Assembly: GCA_031969655.1 (NCBI GenBank)
Contig: DALYJX010000004.1
Coordinates: 1 to 64,000 of the forward strand
Direction of reading: 5' to 3'
Length of the DNA stretch: 64,000 nucleotides
Source of the DNA: Microseira sp003486305
Lineage (GTDB): Bacteria; Cyanobacteriota; Cyanobacteriia; Cyanobacteriales; Aerosakkonemataceae
A model generated the notes under the pieces. That model ran no database searches, was not told where the DNA came from, and saw only the letters and a program-made list of their open reading frames with translations. Below are positions 52,022-60,718 of the stretch, piece by piece (position 1 is the stretch's first letter; each line of letters begins with the position of its first letter). Made by a program: the position numbers and the translations under genes.

Positions 52022-53158
52022 CTACTTCTGTCCCAAAACCGCTTCAATCTCTGCCAATTTTTGACGCAGTACCTCCTGAAACTCTACCAACTGCTCTGGA
52101 TCGGCAGCCTGCAACGACTCTATAGAAAGTTTTTGGAGACGACGAGCTTCCACAGACACAGGTTTTGTTTTAGCGGTGGATGTTGAATCAGGCTGAGCTT
52201 GAGCAACAACTACTTCCCCCACTAATTTCCGAGTTTGGGAAGCCGATAATTTGTCAGAAATTACCTGCTGCGTTGTCTTAACCCGGATCTCTCTCGCTTC
52301 CTCCTCTGAGACTCCCAAATTTTTCACCGATAATTTGGATAGCGCGATCGCATGAACCCCTTTAAGTCCTTGTTCTCGAATCGCACTCTTAAGGTCATCA
52401 GCCAAGGACAGCATCGGAAAAATATTGGCATCAACAGAAGCTGGATTGAGCTGTAAATCCAAAATTACTCCAAATACAGCTCGTTCTTTCTCATCTAATG
52501 CCAAAGCCGATAATCCTTGCTGTTGTTCCTCAACGGTTGCAGTAATCAGTTCAACCACAGCATTCATTCGTTTCTGTGCGCCCAACCGTCGTACAGCAGT
52601 GGACAAAATACGAGGAATATCTGAACCAGTCAAACCCGTATTAGTTTCTATTTCCCGCACAATTGCTTCCGCTTTGTCAAGGGGATTGAGGTCTTCTCGA
52701 TGGAGGGAAGTCAACAAAGCCTTACGGTGTAAAGCATCGGGTTCGGGAATAACCACAGCAGTAAGCGTCTGCCAACCCAAGGCTTTAGCACTGCGCCAAC
52801 GCCGTTCCCCATCAAACAGCACTAAGTTCTCCCGCTGCATCAAAATAATCGGTTGGAGTTGTCCATCTTTCTCTAAAGAACGGGACATTGATTCAATGCT
52901 TTCTGCTAAAAACGTTTGCCTGGGTTGCTCTAGGTTTGGTTGAATTTGGTCAAGGGGAATTGACAAGATGCCAGACTGAGATTGGAGTTGGTTCCGCAGC
53001 TGGGCAAGTTGTGCTTCCAACTCAGTTTCGCCTGAGTTCCGCAGTTGTTCAATTTCTGCCTTGAGTCTCTGAATTTCTTCTTCAGCAGCGGATAGTTGCT
53101 GGGATTGTTTGGCAGAAGAAAAATAATCCGTGATGTCTGGAGCTTTACGGGCAGCCAT
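52022..53158 (-). CDS. parB: ParB-type partition protein
   Basis: A 378-residue ParB/RepB/Spo0J-family DNA-binding protein. A coiled coil (QQLSAAEEEIQRLKAEIEQL, about 20-60) precedes the ParB N-terminal domain: IPLDQIQPNLEQPRQTF, LEKDGQLQPIIL and NLVLFDGERRWRSAKALGWQ (box II, GERRW). A helical central part (about 175-320) should bind the centromere. It would spread from parS-like sites and stimulate ParA. Downstream of parA with a 291-bp spacer on the same strand; the long spacer suggests separate control or a centromere between them. Confidence 0.88.
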   Translation of the reverse strand: MAARKAPDITDYFSSAKQSQQLSAAEEEIQRLKAEIEQLRNSGETELEAQLAQLRNQLQSQSGILSIPLDQIQPNLEQPRQTFLAESIESMSRSLEKDGQLQPIILMQRENLVLFDGERRWRSAKALGWQTLTAVVIPEPDALHRKALLTSLHREDLNPLDKAEAIVREIETNTGLTGSDIPRILSTAVRRLGAQKRMNAVVELITATVEEQQQGLSALALDEKERAVFGVILDLQLNPASVDANIFPMLSLADDLKSAIREQGLKGVHAIALSKLSVKNLGVSEEEAREIRVKTTQQVISDKLSASQTRKLVGEVVVAQAQPDSTSTAKTKPVSVEARRLQKLSIESLQAADPEQLVEFQEVLRQKLAEIEAVLGQK

Positions 53159-53449
53159 ATTGATTAGTTCAGTAACCTTAAATCTGTTTAACTGCTAACA
53201 ACAAAGCCAGGAACTAGCAACGCATTTAGGGGCTAGAAACTGTAACTTGTTTTCTTTCCACCAAGGTGTGATGACTCAACAATCTTCGCTTGAGCGAAAA
53301 TTGCACGCGGAAGACGCTTTTTCCAGATCTAACAAGCTAGGGCTAGTTCTTTCTAGGTTTTTCGGAGCGGTGTTATGACTCAGATAACGGCTCTTATTGG
53401 CATAGAGGTCTGGTAAGTATGGCTTTTATGGCTTATGCCTGAAGCCTCG
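53159..53449. promoter_or_regulatory. parA-parB spacer with palindromes, possible centromere
   Basis: Contains the palindrome TTCGCTTGAGCGAA at 53285-53298 and a GCTAGGGCTAG repeat near 53330. No coding sequence. A parS role is inferred from position only. Confidence 0.35.
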
Positions 53450-54301
53450 TTACTGAGCGTGTTCTTTTGCTGATTTCTTCTGTTGTATTCCTTTGTTTGA
53501 CTTCGATGCTTCTGTTTTGCCTAAGATGGATGCTAAATAAACAGCCAGTTCCTTGAAGTCCTTACATGCGGAATGAATTGGGCGGTAAAGATGTAAGGGC
53601 AAACCAACCCCACTCGCATTGACAAATTCAGCACTATCGCGAATAGCACCGAAGGCACGAATGTTCATTGACTCTAACTGTTTTGGCAGCGATTCTAGAA
53701 GCTGTCGATGAGCAGCACGTCTAGAATCGTACTGATTGGGGACAAATCCTACAATTTCCGGGGGGGGATTGAGGCGCAGGTGTTTGCAGTGGAAATAATA
53801 CCATTCGAGTAAACGAGCTGCGCCCTGAATGGACTTGGGTTCTAGTTGGACGGGAATAACGACGTGACTAGAGGCTGCCAGTGCCATCAAAGGTAAGGGT
53901 CCAAGTGTAGCCGGACAGTCAAAAATAATTAAGTCATGTTCCAAAGGATAATCAGCCAAACGGTCTGCTAATAGGTAAGCTCCTCGCTTGTGCAGTACTA
54001 ATTCATCTGCTGTCTGTGTCAGCACCATTCCTCCCTGACAGATAACAACTTTATCAGTGTGCGCGCTCCAACAGGAAACCAAAGGCCAATTGCCATCAAA
54101 ACTATCTCGCAGTACGGCAGCTAAGGTGTGTGAAGGTTCGGGAGGAGTTAAGCCGCAAAACAGAGTCAGCGACCCTTGGGGGTCGAGATCCATAAGAGCT
54201 ACGTTGAATCGGCTAAGGCCGAGTTCATACGCGAGATGGACTGAAAGTGTAGTTTTACCACTCCCACCCGCATTACTGATTACAGCCAGTCGAATTTGCA
54301 T
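53450..54301 (-). CDS. parA: ParA-family partition ATPase
   Basis: A 283-residue Walker-type ATPase. The P-loop is SNAGGSGKTTLS (about 9-20). Many ParA/MinD proteins carry a signature Lys (KGGxGKT) here; this one has Ala, so the deviant Lys is absent at that position. ALMDLDPQGSLTLFCG (about 36) and LIIFDCPATLGPLPLMALA (about 120) complete the nucleotide site. No N-terminal HTH, so autoregulation would need another factor or direct DNA binding. Three iteron-like repeats lie just upstream. Together with ParB it indicates a low-copy replicon or chromid. Confidence 0.88.
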   Translation of the reverse strand: MQIRLAVISNAGGSGKTTLSVHLAYELGLSRFNVALMDLDPQGSLTLFCGLTPPEPSHTLAAVLRDSFDGNWPLVSCWSAHTDKVVICQGGMVLTQTADELVLHKRGAYLLADRLADYPLEHDLIIFDCPATLGPLPLMALAASSHVVIPVQLEPKSIQGAARLLEWYYFHCKHLRLNPPPEIVGFVPNQYDSRRAAHRQLLESLPKQLESMNIRAFGAIRDSAEFVNASGVGLPLHLYRPIHSACKDFKELAVYLASILGKTEASKSNKGIQQKKSAKEHAQ

Positions 54302-54331
54302 GGGGATGAAGATTAGGTAGGTAGGTTTTCT

Positions 54332-54464
54332 CAGATATCGATATACAAGGTCACGGTGAAATTATCAGATATCGATATGCAATGCTCTCTAATTTGACCG
54401 TATCATACATCGTTATCCAAAAGACCTGATATAAAATTTTGTAATTGGATATCAATATACAAGG
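54332..54464. repeat. Three iteron-like repeats upstream of parA
   Basis: CAGATATCGATATACAAGG at 54332-54350, CAGATATCGATATGCAATG at 54366-54384 and GGATATCAATATACAAGG at 54447-54464, all in the same orientation, in an AT-rich region. Placement suggests a par operator/centromere or part of an origin. Confidence 0.8.
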
Positions 54465-54648
54465 TTGTATAAACTACCCCATCGGCAGATTGACCGAATA
54501 CTATAAATTTGAGCAATGTGATGATGCTTTACCGCAGGGATGGGATGCGATCGCTCGAATGGTTGTGGGAGTGCCGTTCATGGGTGCGGCCTCGTTTGCC
54601 GTTCCTGGTCAGGGCAATTGCACCTATCTTCTGACAACAGACTTTTAA
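54445..54648 (+). CDS. Small hypothetical ORF
   Basis: 67 codons from a TTG that lies in the third iteron. The product (GRLTEYYKFEQCDDALPQGW, then VPFMGAASFAVPGQGN) has no recognised family. It might be a fragment. Weak candidate. Confidence 0.25.
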   Translation: MDINIQGCINYPIGRLTEYYKFEQCDDALPQGWDAIARMVVGVPFMGAASFAVPGQGNCTYLLTTDF

Positions 54649-54858
54649 CTTGGTGGGAAGTCAGCAATCTTTCTGTAGTCAGTTAAGACAATCTGAGGAA
54701 TATCGCGATATTTTTTTACCTGCCCGCTGACATAAGCATAACCACGACCGCCGATATCTTCAACACCTTGCTTGCGAGCAGCATAACGCTGTCCAATCAG
54801 ATTGATGATTGCAATACTTTCGTCTTCAAAACTAACATCTCTAAAGTTAAATTTTCAG
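54645..54858 (-). pseudogene. C-terminal fragment of an OB-fold-like protein
   Basis: About 70 codons without a start, read from just after a TGA. ARKQGVEDIGGRGYAYVSGQ and VKKYRDIPQIVLTDYRKIAD resemble the OB-fold tail of nucleic-acid-binding or nuclease-like proteins. The upstream part is missing. Assignment tentative. Confidence 0.4.
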
Positions 54859-55037
54859 TAGCTTAAAAATCAACGATTTATATTGAGACAAAAAACTTAC
54901 TTACCATCAGGGAATAATGGCTATCGCCAAGATAGAAAAGATGATTTCATATCAAACTAATCCCAGTTTAATAGTGATGTAGGTGCGATGCGATCGCGCT
55001 ACATTTGTCCTCACAATCTAACCCAATATAACCAAAG
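54859..55037. other. Spacer with HIP1-like site
   Basis: AT-rich; contains GATGCGATCGCG near 54987. Probable promoter region of the gene at 55038; no elements assigned. Confidence 0.3.
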
Positions 55038-56285
55038 ATGAACCAACTTTTCTATCTTAACACAAATACCTCGAATTCAAACAGTTTACTGGAACTGGTT
55101 TGTTTTGAAAATCCAGATTTAGAACTAATAGAAGTAGTGGCAGTTTTTGGAACATCACTTCCCAATTCAAAACTGCCAACACAGCATTCCTTTCAGTTAG
55201 GCGATATCGTGACTCAAGGGCGACAATATGGTATAGTGACTTCCTTAAATGAAACTGACCGACCCGTGACTATTACATGGGATGAAAGCAGTGAATTTGA
55301 ACCCGATGTCTTCGCATACACGCTTGACGAAATCCGATTTTTTAATATTTCAATCGTTCCCCAGCTAGTACCCTTCAAAACAATTGTAGAGTTACCAGCG
55401 AACATAACAATTAAACTAGCTAATACCCAACTCGTAAAGTTTAGTCAGGCGAAATATTTCTTAGTTGAATCTATCACCGATGATTGCTTAATTATCCGTT
55501 CGCTTGAGTCGCGATATTGCTTTACCAAGGAATTATTGCCCGGACGCTTATTTGCTTGTGTCATAGATCTCCCGAACTGTAGGCAAATAGAAACTGCTAG
55601 CAGTTTGTCTTTCCCAAACCTCAAAACAAGGGTAAAACTACATTTAGAGCTATTTTTTAAGGACAATTTGGAATTCCTCACTCCTACAAAGAAACAGCAA
55701 CTATTTGATGAGCTAGTTTCGTTACTAGCAGGACAGAATTATGATACTTTTGCTCTAAATGCTGCTTGGGAAGAAGTTTGGAAGCAACAGATTGAAACTT
55801 TAGCTCAAGACCAAGGTTTTCACGGGATACGACTAGGTGCGCGTATCCTGAGACAGCGAGGTGGTACAGAACTATTCGGAACAATTGTTGAGCTAAATAT
55901 TGAATTAACACGACCTTTTCAAATTCAATGGGATAGTGGAAAACTTCAAAGTTACAGCTTAACTGAACTTAGATGCTTGGGTATTACTCAAATCAAGCCC
56001 GTCATCCAATTATCGCCAAATGTTGCTTACCAAATCAGCGAAGATGGTTGCTACTTTAAAGCTTGGATTGGCTTTCGCACCAAAGCGTTAGCAAAAGCTT
56101 GGTGGCGTTTAATCAAACAGCAAGTTGGTTACCTCAGCCACTTGCAAGACTGCTATAGTCCAGAACTTCGGCATACGGATAAACGGTATGAGTATCTGGT
56201 GGAAAAGCCTCGACAGAAAACGTTAACCAAACGTCTAGAGTCTCTACAAAAAGTAGCGGAACTCATTCTAGAACAAATGCCATAA
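55038..56285 (+). CDS. Hypothetical protein with two SH3/KOW-like modules
   Basis: A 415-residue cytoplasmic protein I do not recognise. Two related segments are visible: FQLGDIVTQGRQYGIVTSLN...VTITWD...YTLDEIRFFNI (about 52-105) and GIRLGARILRQRGGTELFGT...PFQIQWD...YSLTELRCLGI (about 262-318). Both have the pattern of small SH3/KOW-type barrels, indicating an internal duplication. Basic helices dominate the C-terminus (KALAKAWWRLIKQQVGYLSH), so it may bind nucleic acid. It lies between the par locus and a helicase, on the same strand as dnaN and dnaX, which suggests a role in plasmid replication or maintenance; this is inference. Confidence 0.6.
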   Translation: MNQLFYLNTNTSNSNSLLELVCFENPDLELIEVVAVFGTSLPNSKLPTQHSFQLGDIVTQGRQYGIVTSLNETDRPVTITWDESSEFEPDVFAYTLDEIRFFNISIVPQLVPFKTIVELPANITIKLANTQLVKFSQAKYFLVESITDDCLIIRSLESRYCFTKELLPGRLFACVIDLPNCRQIETASSLSFPNLKTRVKLHLELFFKDNLEFLTPTKKQQLFDELVSLLAGQNYDTFALNAAWEEVWKQQIETLAQDQGFHGIRLGARILRQRGGTELFGTIVELNIELTRPFQIQWDSGKLQSYSLTELRCLGITQIKPVIQLSPNVAYQISEDGCYFKAWIGFRTKALAKAWWRLIKQQVGYLSHLQDCYSPELRHTDKRYEYLVEKPRQKTLTKRLESLQKVAELILEQMP

Positions 56286-56535
56286 ACGTTAACTAACTCA
56301 AGTTGTTAGTTACAATTACTAAAGTTATTGATCCCTTTTAAAATAGGGAAACGCTCAAAATTTTCTTTAAAAAGGGGGATGCAAAGGGGAGTGGAAAAGG
56401 TTAAGCTTGTAACTAGCAACTTAGGTTAACTAAGAAATATTATCCCTTGCATAATGATTTTTTTCAAGATTCTGGTTGAAAAATAAGCTAACGCTTAATT
56501 CGGGAGTTGATGAGATGAGCGATTGAGTTAAATCG

Positions 56536-57957
56536 ATGATTCAAAGCTTACTTAACCCTCCCCAGCTAATCCATTCATATTCCTTCGTTCCTAAACCCCA
56601 GCAGCAACTAGCTCTCGATAAAATGAGAGAATTCTTGACGAGTACAGAATCGTTCTTTCTGCTGTGCGGCTACGCTGGAACCGGAAAAAGCAGCATAGTT
56701 TTCCAAATTGTCAAAGAACTCCTACAACAAGGCAAGCGAATTGCTCTTACTGCCCCCACCAATAAGGCTATCGGTATCCTCAAAAAGATGGCAGCCAATC
56801 AAGGTATCTTCGGGGTTGATTTTCTGACTATACACCAGCTATTGGGGTTAGGCATGGTCAGCAAAGAACAAGATAAAGTCCTAGAACAGACTACCTCCAG
56901 CAGTCTTCACCTTTATGACATTATCTTCCTCGATGAATGTTCGATGGTCGGAACTCAATTATGGAACTGGATACAACGGAGTTTTGAAAGAACGCTCTTT
57001 AACCACCGCCAGCTAATTTTAATGGGAGATCCGGCTCAACTTAATCCAGTAGGAGAAAAACGAAGTCCTAGCTTTAGCGTCACTAATCGAGTAGTCCTAA
57101 CTGAAGTGGTTAGGCAAGCTGGTGAAAGTCCAGTTCTCGACTTTATCACCTCTTGTCGCAAGGCAGTCAAGAGTAAAACTCCTACCTCATTTTTCCTGCC
57201 AAACTCTCAATATAAAAAGGGAGATAAATCCAACGGAGCGTTCAAAGTCAAGTCAGAAACCTTACTGCAATATGCGATTAAAGTCATCAAGCGTAAGTTT
57301 GATAACAATCCCGATTGCTTTAGAATTCTGTGCTGGACAAACAAACGGGTAGACTATTACAACCAGCTGATTCGGAAACAAATCTATAGTTCCACTGCAC
57401 CCCGATTTGTTGTAGGAGAAAGATTAATTACCAAAAAGCCAGTAATGGCTCCTGATGGCAAGACAGTAATTTTGCCAACCTCAACCGAATTTACAGTCAA
57501 GGAAGTTGAAACGAGCTTGCATTATGGCTATCGAGTCTGGCTGCTCAAAATTGCCACCGATGAAGGATTAATACGGCAAATTCTTGTGCTGCACGAATCG
57601 GAGAAAAAGCGCTACGAAGCAGAACTGGAACAGAAGCTTAAAAGTGCCAAGCTCAATCCTTTTATGTGGCGCAAGTACTATTGGTTCAGAGATGATGTAT
57701 TTGCTGAAGTTGACAATTGCTTTGCGCTGACAATTCACAATTCACAAGGTAGCAGTTTTGACGAAATAGGGATTGATGGAGATGACCTTTTAACTCGATT
57801 ATTGATTGGGGATGATATGAGCAACCAGGAAAAAATAAAAGAGTACCATCGTCTGTGGTATGTGGGAGCATCAAGGTGTAGGCGACGGCTCTTATTTGTG
57901 GCTCCCAAAAAACACCGAATTTTGAATGTAACTCGAAAACAGATAAAGCTTTGTTAA
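56536..57957 (+). CDS. Dda/RecD-like superfamily 1 DNA helicase
   Basis: A 473-residue helicase. Motif I is LLCGYAGTGKSSIVFQIVKE (about 42-61), Ia TAPTNKAIGILKKM, II IIFLDECSMVG (about 133), III LILMGDPAQLNPVGE (about 162) and IV-like ILCWTNKRVDYYNQLI. The C-terminal UvrD_C_2-type block is FALTIHNSQGSSFDEIGIDG (about 399) and LWYVGASRCRRRLLF. Layout and length fit Dda-like 5'-3' helicases often carried by phages and plasmids. It precedes dnaN by about 180 bp in the same direction. A short hairpin, GGATGGT/ACCATCC, lies at 57989-58009, just after the stop. Confidence 0.88.
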   Translation: MIQSLLNPPQLIHSYSFVPKPQQQLALDKMREFLTSTESFFLLCGYAGTGKSSIVFQIVKELLQQGKRIALTAPTNKAIGILKKMAANQGIFGVDFLTIHQLLGLGMVSKEQDKVLEQTTSSSLHLYDIIFLDECSMVGTQLWNWIQRSFERTLFNHRQLILMGDPAQLNPVGEKRSPSFSVTNRVVLTEVVRQAGESPVLDFITSCRKAVKSKTPTSFFLPNSQYKKGDKSNGAFKVKSETLLQYAIKVIKRKFDNNPDCFRILCWTNKRVDYYNQLIRKQIYSSTAPRFVVGERLITKKPVMAPDGKTVILPTSTEFTVKEVETSLHYGYRVWLLKIATDEGLIRQILVLHESEKKRYEAELEQKLKSAKLNPFMWRKYYWFRDDVFAEVDNCFALTIHNSQGSSFDEIGIDGDDLLTRLLIGDDMSNQEKIKEYHRLWYVGASRCRRRLLFVAPKKHRILNVTRKQIKLC

Positions 57958-58134
57958 GCTGCCAAAAGCATTAAAATTGGCTGCAATAGGATGGTCTTAT
58001 AAACCATCCAGATGTATGACTTGGCTGGGACGTGGGAGAATCATCACTTCAGTTCATTGGAGGGGCAAGCGCTTTTTTGAGTTGTTGCAAGCTGCTGTCG
58101 CAGCGAAAGCTCAGATAATTAAACTGGGCAAATC

Positions 58135-59577
58135 ATGACAAAACCCAAATTCAAAAAAACTGTCACCGTAGAAGCAGATGCTGATTCAATAGTAGCATCT
58201 AAAAAAAAGCGCCCATCAACTACTAAAACCAAGGCTGTAACTGAAGAGAAAGTAAATAGAGACAAAGCTGCCTCATCTCTAACTAACGAATCAGAAACAG
58301 TCGCTCCAGATAAGGCCGAACAAATTCCCGAATCATTAACCCCAACCGACTCAACTGGAGCTGAAGTTGAAATCATCTGCAATTCCAGAGAATTCAACGA
58401 TTACATACAGGCTCTCAAAACCATCATTCCTAACAATAGCACCCATCCTATCTTGTGCAATGTGCTAATTGAAGCAGATGCAGCAGTACAACAATTGTAT
58501 CTAACAACCTATAACCTAGAATTTGGCTTGCAAGTCGGTTTTGATGCCACAGTCAATCAACCAGGTAAACTCACACTTCCTGCACCCATACTTGCTGATA
58601 TTTTAGGCAAGTTTCCATCTGGTCGTCTGACTTTAAATAGTCAACTGACGACTTCTAAAGGTAATGAAACTTCCTCGGTTACTGCCACCATGAAGATGTC
58701 AGGAAGCCATCACGTTCTGCGGGGGCTTTTAAGCGATGAATTTCCTGCTATTCCTAACGTAGAACAAAAGTTGCTTTCTCTCCCTGCCAGTGTATTGCTA
58801 GCAGCGCTTAAAGGTAGTTTATTTGCAGTCAGCTCTGATGAAGTCAAACGTATTATAACAGGCGCTTACTTTCAACTGAGCCACGATAGCGATCGCAGAA
58901 TCGACCAGTTGCGAATCTGGACAACGGACGGTCATCGAATCGCAATGATTCTGGGGTTAAGCGAAAGCACTGCTGACCCAAATCCTTTGATTGATTCTCC
59001 GGTGCAGTTCACTGTCCCTGCAAAAGTCCTCAAGGTGTTAGAGCGCAATGTAAACCCCACTGACCGAATTTCTATCTACTACAATGCCTCGGCTCAAGCT
59101 CCGCAAAACTTTGTAGCTTTCAAATGGAAAAATTGGCGACTAACAAGCCAACTACTAGAGGGACAGTATCCGAATTGCAACCAAATTATCGACCCCTTCC
59201 GGAGTCAATTTAGCCACCAATTGCTGATTGAACGGCTATCTTTGTTAAAAGCTTTAGAACGATTATCAACTCACAGTGACAAGTCCCACGTTACGGTGAT
59301 TTTAGATTTTGACTCGACCCATCAGCAAGTTCAAGCGTCAATTAACAATGCAATCAGTTCCGGTATTGAAGTAATCGATGCCCAAATTAACGGTGGCGAC
59401 TTTCGGATTAAGTGCGATATTCGCTACTTGATAGACACAATCAAGGCTATTTCTAACTCAGATGTGCGGATGCTTTTTGCAACACCTACCACCCCAATTT
59501 TGATAGTCCCTTTTGGGACGCCAGCTTCGGGGGAAGCCGCAATCGAGTCGGAGTACGTTATCGCGCCGCAAGAGTGA
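58135..59577 (+). CDS. dnaN: DNA polymerase III beta sliding clamp with N-terminal extension
   Basis: A 480-residue sliding clamp. Residues 1-80 are a charged low-complexity extension (KKKRPSTTKTKAVTEEKVNR) absent from ordinary clamps of ~370-390 residues. Three clamp domains then follow: EIICNSREFNDYIQALKTII (about 82), HVLRGLLSDEFPAIPNVEQ (about 190), LRIWTTDGHRIAMILGLSES and SQLLEGQYPNCNQIIDPF. The C-terminus is divergent (TTPILIVPFGTPASGEAAIE) and does not end in the usual MPMR-like string. Presumably a replicon-specific clamp. A 12-bp hairpin terminator follows at 59582. Confidence 0.9.
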   Translation: MTKPKFKKTVTVEADADSIVASKKKRPSTTKTKAVTEEKVNRDKAASSLTNESETVAPDKAEQIPESLTPTDSTGAEVEIICNSREFNDYIQALKTIIPNNSTHPILCNVLIEADAAVQQLYLTTYNLEFGLQVGFDATVNQPGKLTLPAPILADILGKFPSGRLTLNSQLTTSKGNETSSVTATMKMSGSHHVLRGLLSDEFPAIPNVEQKLLSLPASVLLAALKGSLFAVSSDEVKRIITGAYFQLSHDSDRRIDQLRIWTTDGHRIAMILGLSESTADPNPLIDSPVQFTVPAKVLKVLERNVNPTDRISIYYNASAQAPQNFVAFKWKNWRLTSQLLEGQYPNCNQIIDPFRSQFSHQLLIERLSLLKALERLSTHSDKSHVTVILDFDSTHQQVQASINNAISSGIEVIDAQINGGDFRIKCDIRYLIDTIKAISNSDVRMLFATPTTPILIVPFGTPASGEAAIESEYVIAPQE

Positions 59578-59581
59578 TAAG

Positions 59582-59625
59582 TTGAACTACCTAGAGTGAC
59601 CTTCGGTAGACTGTAGGTAGTTCAA
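59582..59625 (+). terminator. Hairpin after dnaN
   Basis: TTGAACTACCTA at 59582-59593 pairs perfectly with TAGGTAGTTCAA at 59614-59625. No long T-run follows. Confidence 0.6.
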
Positions 59626-59754
59626 GGCATCGGGGATACGGCGTATAATGATTTCTTTAAGCGTGAGTTTACGATTGCTATCGTGGAAGATTACCAATTA
59701 AAGTTGTTGGTATATGACGTGGAATCAGAGGTAATTGTTTTATGGAAAAGGTAG
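59617..59754 (+). pseudogene. xisH, C-terminal fragment
   Basis: About 45 codons after a stop, reading DTAYNDFFKREFTIAIVEDY and QLKLLVYDVESEVIVLWKR. This matches the tail of XisH proteins, which pair with XisI. It overlaps the xisI start by 13 bp, as intact xisH-xisI pairs do. The N-terminal PD-(D/E)XK-like part is gone, replaced by the dnaN terminator region. Confidence 0.7.
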
Positions 59755-60077
59755 AAAAGTATCGGGATTGTATCAAAAAAATTCTTTCGGAATATGCTGC
59801 CTACAAGCCTTCCTATGGAGATGTGGAAGTGCAAATTATTTTTGATATGGAACGCGATCGCTATCAAGTTATTCGAGTGGGGTGGGATAATAAACAGCGA
59901 GTTTATGGTTGTTCTATGCATCTCGATATTAAGGATGGCAAGATCTGGATTCAGCAGAATGCAACAGAAATTGATATAGGACAAGAGTTGGTTAATTTAG
60001 GTGTGCCTTCGTCGGATATTGTCGTTGGTTTTCATCCACCTTATATGCGTCAGTTCACAGAATTTGCCGTGAGTTGA
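59742..60077 (+). CDS. xisI: XisI-family protein
   Basis: A 111-residue protein of the XisI family, named after the fdxN-element excision control factor of heterocystous cyanobacteria and widespread as an accessory gene. Diagnostic: KYRDCIKKILSEYAAYKPSY, DRYQVIRVGWDNKQRVYGC, HLDIKDGKIWIQQNATEIDI and LGVPSSDIVVGFHPPYMRQF. It normally acts with XisH; here the partner is broken, so this copy may be orphaned or work with another XisH. No excision element boundary is visible. Confidence 0.88.
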   Translation: MEKVEKYRDCIKKILSEYAAYKPSYGDVEVQIIFDMERDRYQVIRVGWDNKQRVYGCSMHLDIKDGKIWIQQNATEIDIGQELVNLGVPSSDIVVGFHPPYMRQFTEFAVS

Positions 60078-60208
60078 TGGGGAGCGATCGCTACTCTTTA
60101 AATATCCCGATAAAAAATCGAATCTGAGTATGTTATCTATCGCACCGCAAGAGCGAGCGGGTTCAGGGGAGAAGGAGTTTTTACTTTTCCTGCTCCCCAA
60201 TTCCTAAA

Positions 60209-60580
60209 TCACTCATTTTCTACTGATTGGAACTGAGCGATAAATTGTTGAAAATCAGACAGCGATTCAATCGTAACAGCTTGCCTATGCAGCGTTTTCA
60301 GTAAATCAGAATCTTGCACGTCAGTAATGGCGTCTACTAACTCATTCGGCACCTCTCCAAACCGAATTTTAAGAACTTCAATGATATACTCGTACCGAAC
60401 TAAACGTTCAGGAGTGGTAGCGTAAGGCATTTTGTTTTCCTCCTCATAGCGGTTGATTTCTTGATTAAACTCGCCCTCCAAATTTTTTGGAAGCGTCATC
60501 ATCCAGCCAATTAATCTAAATAACTCTCGAATCTCAGCTCTATTATACCCCCGCTGAAACAGACTCTTGACAATGCTCAA
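60209..60580 (-). CDS. Rpn/PD-(D/E)XK-family protein, C-terminal part only
   Basis: A 123-residue remnant with the C-terminal motif set of cyanobacterial Rpn-like (recombination-promoting nuclease) proteins: IVKSLFQRGYNRAEIRELFR, LIGWMMTLPKNLEGEFNQEI and YEEENKMPYATTPERL. The N-terminal nuclease domain is absent, and the region upstream does not resume it. Probably a decaying gene, on the opposite strand to the dnaN-dnaX genes. Confidence 0.65.
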   Translation of the reverse strand: MSIVKSLFQRGYNRAEIRELFRLIGWMMTLPKNLEGEFNQEINRYEEENKMPYATTPERLVRYEYIIEVLKIRFGEVPNELVDAITDVQDSDLLKTLHRQAVTIESLSDFQQFIAQFQSVENE

Positions 60581-60718
60581 TTTCCACTCTAACCATGTTA
60601 TTCAATATCTTTGCAAAAAAATTAGTCATAATCGCTCATTAGCAAGGGTTAATAAAAATTAAAAAATCCTAATCCCCTAGCGGGGAGTTCCAAAGAACTG
60701 AACTAAAAACTTCCAATC

